Source: JBDIVL01 sp039794405
GTDB lineage: Bacteria > Planctomycetota > Brocadiia > Brocadiales > Brocadiaceae
Assembly (NCBI GenBank): GCA_039794405.1
Contig: JBDIVL010000042.1
Span: 1-35,082, forward strand
Reading direction: 5' to 3'
DNA length: 35,082 nucleotides
Below the pieces are notes generated by a model. That model was given only the letters and a program-made list of their open reading frames with translations, was not told the origin of the DNA and did not search any database. A program made the position numbers and the translations under genes. Positions 7,885-15,172 of the stretch are shown here, in pieces. Each line of letters opens with the position of its first letter. Positions within the stretch are counted from its first letter, which is position 1.

Positions 7885-8985
7885 TTATTTCAAAGTACCT
7901 TCAATAATAGTATCGTTTGAAAACCTTTTTACCATAACATCATTAATTTTCAGAGCTTCACATACCTTATCAACACCCTTACCAAGCACAGGAGTTTTTG
8001 CATCTATACCACCAATAATAATGGGGGCGATAAAGACCATAACTTTATCAACAAGACGTTCTTCGATAATTGAGGTAATAATTCTGCCCCCCCCTTCTAC
8101 CAAGACATTAGTCAATTTCATCTCACCAAGGCGTTGGAAGAGTCCCCGTAAATCAACACGGCCATTATTATCATTTGTCTGAATTATTTTACATCCAAAT
8201 TGTTCCAGTTTTTCAATACGATTATGCTGGGCATTTTTACTTACCGTTACAATGATTTCACCCTCATGAATTGTCTTTAAGAGACGAGAATCTAATGGCA
8301 ACAGAGCATTACTATCTACAATAATTCTTTTTGGATTCCTTCCACCCTCAATGCGGCAGGTCAGTAACGGATTATCCCGCAATACCGTATTAATTCCAAC
8401 CATAATACCATCCATCTGTCCACGTATCTGATGCACATACCTCCTCGATTCTTCTGAGGTAATCCATTGCGAATCCCCCGTGTAGGTAGCGATCTTGCCA
8501 TCAAGAGACATTGCCCATTTTAAAATTACATATGGTAAACCCTCTTGCATCAATTTGAAGAAAGAGGCATTTAATTTTCTAGATTGTGCTTCCATAACGC
8601 CTATCTTAATTTCGATTCCTGCCGCTTTCAATTTCTGTATTCCCTTGCCGGAAGTAATAGGGTTAGGATCAATGACCGATGTTACCACCCTCTTGATACC
8701 TGCCCCAATAATTGCATCAGCACAAGGTGCCGTCTTGCCATAGTGTGCACAGGGTTCCATAGAGATGTAAAGAGTCGCACCTTTACAGTTTACCCCGCCC
8801 TCTTTGATCGCATGTATTTCTGCATGTGCTTCCCCAAATGCGTGGTGATAGCCCTTGCCCAGAATATCGCCGTTCTTAACAAGCACGGCACCCACCATAG
8901 GGTTTGGTTCAACCCTTCCCCGCCCTTTTTCGGCAAGTTCCAGGGCAATGGCCATATATTTTTCATCAATGACTGACGGAATCAT
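7885..8985 (-). CDS. ribD: Bifunctional riboflavin deaminase/reductase RibD
   Basis: The protein has 366 residues, the usual length. The N-terminal cytidine-deaminase-like domain carries the zinc motif HAEIHA (H54, E56) and PCAHYGKTAPCAD (C79, C88). The C-terminal reductase domain (about 150-366) shows LKWAMSLDGKIA, GDSQWITSEESRRYVH, DGIMVGINTVLRDNPLLTCR, NVLVEGGGRI and FIAPIIIGG. It catalyses deamination of the pyrimidine intermediate and reduction of the ribosyl side chain in riboflavin synthesis. It lies downstream of aroA on the same strand, separated by a repeat-filled gap. No FMN riboswitch-like element is seen before the start, and no other rib genes are in the window. Confidence 0.97.
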   Translation of the reverse strand: MIPSVIDEKYMAIALELAEKGRGRVEPNPMVGAVLVKNGDILGKGYHHAFGEAHAEIHAIKEGGVNCKGATLYISMEPCAHYGKTAPCADAIIGAGIKRVVTSVIDPNPITSGKGIQKLKAAGIEIKIGVMEAQSRKLNASFFKLMQEGLPYVILKWAMSLDGKIATYTGDSQWITSEESRRYVHQIRGQMDGIMVGINTVLRDNPLLTCRIEGGRNPKRIIVDSNALLPLDSRLLKTIHEGEIIVTVSKNAQHNRIEKLEQFGCKIIQTNDNNGRVDLRGLFQRLGEMKLTNVLVEGGGRIITSIIEERLVDKVMVFIAPIIIGGIDAKTPVLGKGVDKVCEALKINDVMVKRFSNDTIIEGTLK

Positions 8986-8991
8986 AAATAT

Positions 8992-9200
8992 CTAATCCGA
9001 ACGAGCCGGAAGTGGAAAAATGCAAAGTACAAAATGAAAATTGAAAAATTTATGCTCTGTGCGCTGTGCTTGATAAAAAAATTCCACGATGCATAATACA
9101 TGATACCTTTTGTCTTGTATCGTGCATCCTGCACTGTGGATCAGGAAACGGCTCAAGCATAATTTTAACTTTTGCATTTTTCATTTTGCACGTATTTTTT
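8992..9200. repeat. Dispersed imperfect inverted-repeat element between ribD and aroA
   Basis: The whole gap is repeat-like. The left end carries CCGGAAGTGGAAAAATGCAA followed by AAAATGAAAATTG. The right end carries AATTTTAACTTTTGCATTTT followed by TCATTTTGCACG, the imperfect inverse. The centre contains GATGCATAATACATGATACC and TCGTGCATCCTGCAC. A related element is at 12975-13077 (CGGAAGTGAAAAATGCA, GCTGTGCC), and a relative of the centre is at 32110-32151. Frames running through it on both strands are repeat-derived rather than genes. Confidence 0.65.
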
Positions 9201-10469
9201 TTAAGAAACCAATGTCTCCAATTTTTGAAAATAATCGGGAAATGTTTTGGACACACATTCCGGATGCTTTATCACTATTCCTGGTACACGCAGTCCAATT
9301 AACGCGAAGCTCATAGCCATTCGGTGGTCATCATAGGTTTCTACTTCTGAAGGGCGTGGTGTGGAAGGTTCGATCTCGAAACCATCATCATATTCAACTG
9401 CAGAAACTCCCATACGGCACAACTCGTTTACTACCGCCGCAATTCTATCAGTCTCCTTTATCCGCAGATTCTTTACATTCCGTACCCGTGTCTTACCATG
9501 TGCAAATACCGCTACGGCAGCTAAAGTCTGTGCTACATCCGGCATATCACCCATATCAACATCTATTCCCCGGAGGGCATTCCCCTGAACCTCAATCCAA
9601 TCGTTCCCCATCGTAACCTTACAGCCCATTCTTCTCATAACATCCACAAACCGGACATCTCCCTGCATGGAATTGGGCCCGATACCTGTTACTCTAACCT
9701 TTCCACCGGTAATAGCAGCAACAGCAAAAAAATAAGAGGCAGCCGAAGCATCTCCCTCAACCTTATAGTGGGTTGCCTTATAACACTGTCCGGACTGTAT
9801 AAAAAACATTTTGTAATTATGATTTTCTACCTTCACACCAAATTGATGCATTAATTCAATTGTCATATCTACGTAATGTTTTGAGACAAGACTGTCTTTT
9901 ACTTCAATGAATACATCCTTTTTTGCATAAGGTGCTGCCATCATTATAGCACTAAAATACTGGCTGCTTAAATCCCCTTTTACAACAGCCGTGCCTCCAC
10001 GCAAACCTTTACCCCGTATAATCACCGGGGGGCAGCCATTGTTGTGCCTGGATACAACATCTGCCCCGAGCTGCCTTAAACCATCGAGCAGATCCTGTAT
10101 TGGCCTTTGTCTCATACGCATGATACCATCTATCTCATAAACTCCGTTACCGAGAGTCAGCATAGCCGTTAAAAATCTCATTGCAGTCCCTGCGTTTCCA
10201 ACAAACAAACTTGCTTGTTCGGCAGGAATAGTTCCAACCTTACCGCATATAATAAACGTATTGGTATTCCGCTCTTCTCTGGCAGGTATTCCTAAGGCAT
10301 TCAGGCTGGACGCCATATACTCAGTATCATCACTAAACAGGGCGTTGCTGATCACCGACTCCCCATCAGCTAACGCCGCTGTAATAAGCGCACGATTCGT
10401 ATAACTTTTTGATCCCGGAACGTCGATTATTGCATTAATCTTTGTGGTTATAGGTTTAATCTCAATCAC
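9201..10469 (-). CDS. aroA: 3-phosphoshikimate 1-carboxyvinyltransferase (EPSP synthase)
   Basis: The protein has 422 residues with a GTG start at 10467-10469. It makes 5-enolpyruvylshikimate-3-phosphate from shikimate-3-phosphate and PEP in aromatic amino acid synthesis. Visible motifs are VPGSKSYTNRALITAALADG near the N terminus, LFVGNAGTAMRFLTA, RMRQRPIQDLLDGLRQLGA, GDLSSQYFSAIMMAAPYA, LRIKETDRIAAVVNEL and TYDDHRMAMSFALIGLRVPG. It ends HPECVSKTFPDYFQKL. Its start overlaps the stop of a small upstream frame by three bases (GTGA), suggesting coupling. It is followed by the repeat at 8992-9200 and then ribD on the same strand. Confidence 0.97.
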   Translation of the reverse strand: MIEIKPITTKINAIIDVPGSKSYTNRALITAALADGESVISNALFSDDTEYMASSLNALGIPAREERNTNTFIICGKVGTIPAEQASLFVGNAGTAMRFLTAMLTLGNGVYEIDGIMRMRQRPIQDLLDGLRQLGADVVSRHNNGCPPVIIRGKGLRGGTAVVKGDLSSQYFSAIMMAAPYAKKDVFIEVKDSLVSKHYVDMTIELMHQFGVKVENHNYKMFFIQSGQCYKATHYKVEGDASAASYFFAVAAITGGKVRVTGIGPNSMQGDVRFVDVMRRMGCKVTMGNDWIEVQGNALRGIDVDMGDMPDVAQTLAAVAVFAHGKTRVRNVKNLRIKETDRIAAVVNELCRMGVSAVEYDDGFEIEPSTPRPSEVETYDDHRMAMSFALIGLRVPGIVIKHPECVSKTFPDYFQKLETLVS

Positions 10470-10675
10470 GATAGTTTCCCTGTACCAATAAAGTCAAAAA
10501 GATATCTCCAATTTTTATCTTTTGATTTTATCAGTAATTTTGACCCTTTCAAGGAAATTTCATTCCTGGTAATCCTTACGATAATTGATCTTTTAATTTG
10601 CCTGCATACTTCTCCTACCTGAAACTGTAATAACATCCCTTTATTGTTTTTTAATGAAGAGAAGTATCGTAACAA
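10466..10675 (-). CDS. Possible small basic protein upstream of and overlapping aroA
   Basis: The frame encodes 69 residues from a TTG at 10673-10675, or 56 from an internal ATG at about 10636 (MLLQFQVGEVCRQIKRSII). It is basic and looks folded (VRITRNEISLKGSKLLIKSK, then NWRYLFDFIGTG). Its TGA overlaps the aroA GTG. The overlap argues for translation as a leader or partner of aroA. The start is weak and I do not recognise the family, so it may also be a chance frame. Confidence 0.35.
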   Translation of the reverse strand: MLRYFSSLKNNKGMLLQFQVGEVCRQIKRSIIVRITRNEISLKGSKLLIKSKDKNWRYLFDFIGTGKLS

Positions 10676-10799
10676 ATCAAAATACCGGGAAAACAGAAAA
10701 AAATATTGTGCTTATTTTTAGTTAAAGGTAAAATTTTATATATTACCCAATTGTTATTTATCAGTTTTCATTATTTTTCTTTTTTAAAAATTATATAAA

Positions 10800-12695
10800 A
10801 TGAGCTACAAACCTTACGCAATATCCTGGAATACGACATATCGATGCAACTTGCGCTGCAGCCACTGTTACCTCGACACGAATGCATTGACCAAACAATC
10901 TGCCAATGAACTGAGCACCCAGGAAGGATTCACACTTATAGATCAAATGGCAGAACTCAATCCAAACCTATTACTTATACTTACCGGAGGAGAGCCTTTA
11001 TTAAGAAAAGATATTTACGATCTCGCCTCTTATGCCTCACAAAAGGGAATGATGATAGTACTTGGGACAAATGGTAACCTGATCGATGACGATAATGCAA
11101 AAAAGCTGAAAACAAGTGGAGTCACGGGAATAGGTATCAGCCTTGATTCAACGATACCCAAATACCATGATGATTTTAGGGGTATTCCAGGCGCCTGGGA
11201 CGATACCCTTAACGGTATAGAAGCATGCAAAAGACAGGGAATTGATTTTCAAATACAAACCACCGTTACCAAGGATAATTTTCATAAAATCCCCGATATT
11301 GTTGAATTTGCTTACAATATAGGTGCCAGGGTCTTCAATTTGTTCTTTCTCGTATGCACGGGAAAGGGACAAGAACTGACTGATATTACACCACAACAGT
11401 ACGATCAGGCATTACACCAGCTCTATGAGATCCACAAAAAATATCAGGGAAAGATGATGGTAGGGGCAAAATGTGCGCCGCATTACCGAAGGATCGTTTA
11501 CGCACATGATTCTACATCCCCCCTTATCAGAGCTTATGCAGGTGGCTGCCCTGCCGCAACTCATTATTGCAGAATTACTCCGGAAGGAAACGTTACACCT
11601 TGTCCTTACATGCCCAACATTTCCGGAAACGTAAGAGAAAGGAGTTTCGCAGAGATCTGGAAAGATACGGTCGATTTCCAAACTTTACGCTACGCCAATC
11701 TCAACGGCAGATGCGGCATATGCGAATTCAGACATATCTGCAAAGGATGCCGTGCCCGGGCACTTGCTACTACAGGAAATCAGATGGATGAAGATGCCTG
11801 GTGCAATTATCAGCCCGGAGGATATGGTAATGAGGTAATCCAACTGGCAACGTCGGAAACCTTTGGTACAGAAGAACATTTTACCTTACCCTGGAGCCAA
11901 GCGGCAAAGAACATCTTGAAACAAATCCCTTCTTTTGGGCGGGGCATGGTTATTAAAAATGTAGAGCATTTTGCCGTAAAAAACCATTATCAGGAAATAA
12001 CACCTGATATAATGAAAATTGCACGTGAAGAGATGATTTTAAACAAAAAAACCGCATTCCCAAACCAGAACACCAAGAATAGATTTGCAGGACAGAAAAA
12101 CAGTAGCAAACCGGCACAAGGAAACGATGAAATTCCATGGACTGAAGAGGCCAGAAAACGGGTAGAGCATGCCCCTGACTTCGTACGGCCCGGCATTTAT
12201 AAACTCATGCAGATAAAGGCCCGACTCCATGGCTATAAGGAAATTACATCCAAGTTCCTCTCTGAAATACGGGATGAATCTATGCAGCTCGCCTCAAAAC
12301 GAATTAAGAATATTGGATTTGATGAACTTAAGATGGACGCCTGGGATAAGGCCAAAGAAAAGCTAAAGAACGCAAGAAAAAAAGAAGTTATTAACAAAAT
12401 TAAGGCATTCCTTGAAGAACGCACCATCAGGAACGAGGGTATCATTACTAAGTTTCAGGCATATTTGAATGATACACCAAAAACGGTAAAGGAAGAGTCC
12501 CCCATAACACCCACATGGACAGAAGAAGCAAAACAACGTCTGGAAAAGGCCCCGATATTTGTCAGAGGCAGGGCAAAAAAATCTATAGAAGATTTTGCCA
12601 CCCAGCAGGGTATTACAGAAATTACCGGTGAGTTAATCAATCAATATATGAAAAACATCCCCTCTTTTGTGAAGAATAAATTCATGGAGAAGTAG
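10800..12695 (+). CDS. Radical SAM/SPASM enzyme (heme-synthase AhbD/NirJ-like) with C-terminal PCP_red repeats
   Basis: The protein has 631 residues. The radical SAM domain has the 4Fe-4S motif C16-x3-C20-x2-C23 in TYRCNLRCSHCYLDT, LTGGEPLLRKDIY (SAM contact) and GISLDSTIPKYHDDFRG. A SPASM/twitch region follows with C225, C250, C257, C268, C305, C308, C314, C317 and C335 (ITPEGNVTPCPYMPNISGN, GRCGICEFRHICKGCRARAL). This pattern is closest to AhbD/NirJ enzymes, which modify heme precursors. The C-terminal 270 residues are unusual: three PCP_red-type repeats (PF08369, known from light-independent protochlorophyllide reductase subunits) at about 364-412, 446-496 and 572-618. Each reads W-x2-A, then PxFVR or PSFGR, then an EIT-type motif. 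A degenerate fourth copy is at about 512-556. The ATG has no clear Shine-Dalgarno sequence. The gene stands alone, with no heme genes beside it. The exact substrate is uncertain. Confidence 0.85.
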   Translation: MSYKPYAISWNTTYRCNLRCSHCYLDTNALTKQSANELSTQEGFTLIDQMAELNPNLLLILTGGEPLLRKDIYDLASYASQKGMMIVLGTNGNLIDDDNAKKLKTSGVTGIGISLDSTIPKYHDDFRGIPGAWDDTLNGIEACKRQGIDFQIQTTVTKDNFHKIPDIVEFAYNIGARVFNLFFLVCTGKGQELTDITPQQYDQALHQLYEIHKKYQGKMMVGAKCAPHYRRIVYAHDSTSPLIRAYAGGCPAATHYCRITPEGNVTPCPYMPNISGNVRERSFAEIWKDTVDFQTLRYANLNGRCGICEFRHICKGCRARALATTGNQMDEDAWCNYQPGGYGNEVIQLATSETFGTEEHFTLPWSQAAKNILKQIPSFGRGMVIKNVEHFAVKNHYQEITPDIMKIAREEMILNKKTAFPNQNTKNRFAGQKNSSKPAQGNDEIPWTEEARKRVEHAPDFVRPGIYKLMQIKARLHGYKEITSKFLSEIRDESMQLASKRIKNIGFDELKMDAWDKAKEKLKNARKKEVINKIKAFLEERTIRNEGIITKFQAYLNDTPKTVKEESPITPTWTEEAKQRLEKAPIFVRGRAKKSIEDFATQQGITEITGELINQYMKNIPSFVKNKFMEK

Positions 12696-12884
12696 ATAGT
12701 AAATCGTGTACCCCACCTTTCATTGATCTAAAGATTTGTTTCGTTAGGGTGTGACTTATTATAAGAGGCAGGGGTAGCAGTTAGTGAATAGTAGATATCA
12801 GATGAAAAATGTCTCCCATCAACTATTCGTTATCTACCGTTTTCTCAGGGTTGATTCAATCTTGTTAATTGAACAGATCTTTGT

Positions 12885-12921
12885 AGAGACGACCCGGCTG
12901 GCCGTCTCTCCTTTTATTTTT
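12885..12921 (+). terminator. Candidate factor-independent terminator downstream of the radical SAM gene
   Basis: The arms AGAGACG (12885-12891) and CGTCTCT (12903-12909), extended by CC/GG pairs, form a stable hairpin followed by CCTTTTATTTTT. It lies about 190 bases after the radical SAM stop codon, so it may instead be a dispersed palindromic repeat. Confidence 0.4.
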
Positions 12922-12974
12922 CACCGACATAGGGGCGTATTGCGATACGCTCCTCCATAAACGGTTTAAATATC

Positions 12975-13077
12975 CTAACCCGAATAAGTCGGAAGTGAAA
13001 AATGCATATTGGAAAATTTACAGCCGGTATGCTGTGCCTTAATTTTAGCCTTTGCATTTTCACTTTTTTTACTAAAC
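12975..13077. repeat. Dispersed inverted-repeat element, second copy, abutting a kinase gene
   Basis: The left part TAACCCGAATAAGTCGGAAG followed by TGAAAAATGCATATTGG matches the left end of the element at 8992-9200 closely. The right part TTAGCCTTTGCATTTTCACTT is its imperfect inverse. The TTG at 13009, which could extend the kinase frame, lies inside this repeat. Confidence 0.65.
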
Positions 13078-15144
13078 ATGAATACTACCGTAAAGCACAT
13101 CCTACGAAAATATTTCTGCAGGAAAGACTTATTCTACGACTTTTTTCATAAATTTCATATACCTTCATACAAATCTATACGAACAAAGATTATTATTTCA
13201 TCGATCCTGCTTTCTGTGTTTCCCATTTTCATCATGAGGGTATTTATCCTCCCCACGGAACAGAAGACTTTACAGGACGCATTAATACAAAATCTCGAGG
13301 GTGTTGGACATAAGCAAGCAGAACTTATCGTACGGTGGATTGAGGAAAGAAAAGCAGATGCCAAGGTTGTTGCCGAAAATCCGAATGTGCCAGGAGTAAT
13401 ATATAAATCTGAGGGAAGTGAGAATTTTTATAGACTATTACACCACTTAAACACCCTCCGGGCGGCCTATGGTTATAAAGAGATTTTTATCTGTGACCGC
13501 CATGGGGATTTAAAGATAACGACTTCCACGGGAAAGGTAATTACCAATGTGGCAGGATTTGAGTTTTTTCAAAAGGCGGTGAGTGGAGTTACTTTTGTCT
13601 CAGCAATTGCACCTTCTGTAATTCCCCTGGAAAATGAATACGGAAAACTTGAATTAGGTCTGCCAACTCTCTATATCACTACACCGGTTATCTATGAGCA
13701 TAAGATCATCGGCGTTGTCTGCATGAGGGTAGATGTAATGGAGATTAGTAAGTTAATGAGAAGCGTTCGCTTAGGTGAAACAGGAGAAACGTATTTAATT
13801 AATAATGAAGGATACATGGTTTCTGAATCTAAATATTTAAAACATCTGAAAGACGCCGGTCTTGTCCATCGAAGAACAACCCTCGAACTTAAGGTACTAA
13901 ACCCGAAAACGGAGAAACTCACCCGAGGTGCTGCCGAATGTTTGAAAGGAGGAAAAGGGCATGACGGAAATGGTTATATTGATTACCGTGGTATTACGGT
14001 ATTGGGTTTTTGGCAATGGATTCCCGAACTTGATTGGGGTATTATCTCGGAAATTGATGTAAAAGAGGGTTACGGCCCGGTGAAAAAACTTCATATAGTT
14101 ATTTCTTCAATTATGCTTCTGGTAACGTTAGCAGTTATCTCTTTTGCTTTTTTCTTCGGAAAAAAAATATCAGACCCTATTCTATATCTTACAGAAATAA
14201 CAAAAAGCATTTCAGAGGGTGATTATAGCAAGCGGGTAAAAATTACTTCTCATGATGAAATAGGAGAATTATCCAATTCCTTTAATAAAATGGCCAGTTT
14301 TCTGGAAGAAAAAACACAAATACTGAAAGAATACACATCCAATCTGGAAAAGACTGTGGAAGAAAGGACAAAGGACCTTATTCGCACGAACCAGGAACTC
14401 GAGAAGCAGAGTAACAATTTAGAGAAGGCGTACAAAGAATTACTGACACTTGACCAGATGAAGGACAAAATGATACGGGATGTGTCTCACGAACTAAAAT
14501 CCCCGGTTGCACAGGTACAGATGGCAATTGATCTCTGGTCCAAGGAAGTAAAAAAAGAACATCTCGACCGGTCAAAAGAAGAAAAATTTAGCAAAATCAT
14601 TCGTGACAGCCTTCAAAGATTACGAAAGACTATAGGAAGCATCCTTGACCTGTCTGTATTAGAATCAGGCCGTATGGTATATAGAAAAGAAATCTTGCAC
14701 GCGGATGAACTTATCATACAAACAGTCACCGGTATGAGACTCATTGCAGAAAAGAAAGGATTAACGATAACAAGCCTCCTTCCCAACGTAATGCCTCTAA
14801 TAATTGGCGATAAGGATGAAATAACCCGGGTACTTACAAACCTTATCGATAATGCCATAAAGTATACCCAAAAAGGGGAAATCGTTGTTTATACAGAACA
14901 AAAGGACGAATGTCTTGTATTCGCTATAAAGGACACCGGAATAGGTATTGGACTACCCAAAGATCAATTTGGGAGATTATTTGAGAGATTTTTTCAGGAA
15001 CGGCCGAGAGCAGATGGAGCAGGAGTAGGGCTTGCAATATGTAAAAATATCATTGAGGCACACAAGGGACATATCTGGGTGGAAAGCGAAGGCTCAGGAA
15101 AGGGTACAACGTTCAAATTTTCTTTGCCAATAGCAGCGACTTAA
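13078..15144 (+). CDS. Sensor histidine kinase with extracytoplasmic dCACHE domain
   Basis: The protein has 689 residues from the ATG at 13078. The frame is open back to a TTG at 13009, but those 23 codons lie inside a dispersed repeat, so I prefer the ATG. TM1 is at about 37-58 (TKIIISSILLSVFPIFIM). A large extracytoplasmic double-CACHE-type domain spans about 60-330 (FICDRHGDLKITTSTG, TLYITTPVIYEHKIIGVVCM, GETGETYLINNEGYMVSES, WQWIPELDWGIISEID). TM2 is at about 339-360, HAMP at about 361-413 and a coiled coil to about 460. The phosphoacceptor is H471 in VSHELKSPVAQVQ. The HATPase domain has LIDNAIKYTQKG, DTGIGIGLPKDQFGRLFERF and GAGVGLAICKNII. No receiver gene is adjacent. It converges on treY with only 28 bases between stops. 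Confidence 0.93.
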   Translation: MNTTVKHILRKYFCRKDLFYDFFHKFHIPSYKSIRTKIIISSILLSVFPIFIMRVFILPTEQKTLQDALIQNLEGVGHKQAELIVRWIEERKADAKVVAENPNVPGVIYKSEGSENFYRLLHHLNTLRAAYGYKEIFICDRHGDLKITTSTGKVITNVAGFEFFQKAVSGVTFVSAIAPSVIPLENEYGKLELGLPTLYITTPVIYEHKIIGVVCMRVDVMEISKLMRSVRLGETGETYLINNEGYMVSESKYLKHLKDAGLVHRRTTLELKVLNPKTEKLTRGAAECLKGGKGHDGNGYIDYRGITVLGFWQWIPELDWGIISEIDVKEGYGPVKKLHIVISSIMLLVTLAVISFAFFFGKKISDPILYLTEITKSISEGDYSKRVKITSHDEIGELSNSFNKMASFLEEKTQILKEYTSNLEKTVEERTKDLIRTNQELEKQSNNLEKAYKELLTLDQMKDKMIRDVSHELKSPVAQVQMAIDLWSKEVKKEHLDRSKEEKFSKIIRDSLQRLRKTIGSILDLSVLESGRMVYRKEILHADELIIQTVTGMRLIAEKKGLTITSLLPNVMPLIIGDKDEITRVLTNLIDNAIKYTQKGEIVVYTEQKDECLVFAIKDTGIGIGLPKDQFGRLFERFFQERPRADGAGVGLAICKNIIEAHKGHIWVESEGSGKGTTFKFSLPIAAT

Positions 15145-15172
15145 GCTCGTTTTCATAAGGCTTAAAGTAATA

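Larger units (their letters stand above)
12696..13077. other. 382-bp intergenic region with hairpins and a dispersed repeat
   Basis: It contains a TTCAAT-n7-ATTGAA inverted repeat (12855-12873) and the GC-rich hairpin at 12885-12909 followed by a T-rich tract. A GGGGCGTAT-TGCG-ATACGCTCC hairpin lies at 12932-12953, and the dispersed repeat at 12975-13077 abuts the kinase gene. No gene is seen. Confidence 0.6.

Noticed and set aside
8986..9000. FMN riboswitch upstream of ribD
   Set aside because: The sequence before ribD is a dispersed repeat; no FMN-element core motifs were recognised.
9066..9316. Several overlapping 60-80-codon frames between ribD and aroA on both strands
   Set aside because: They lie in the inverted-repeat element at 8992-9200 or antisense to aroA; low-complexity, no ribosome binding sites.
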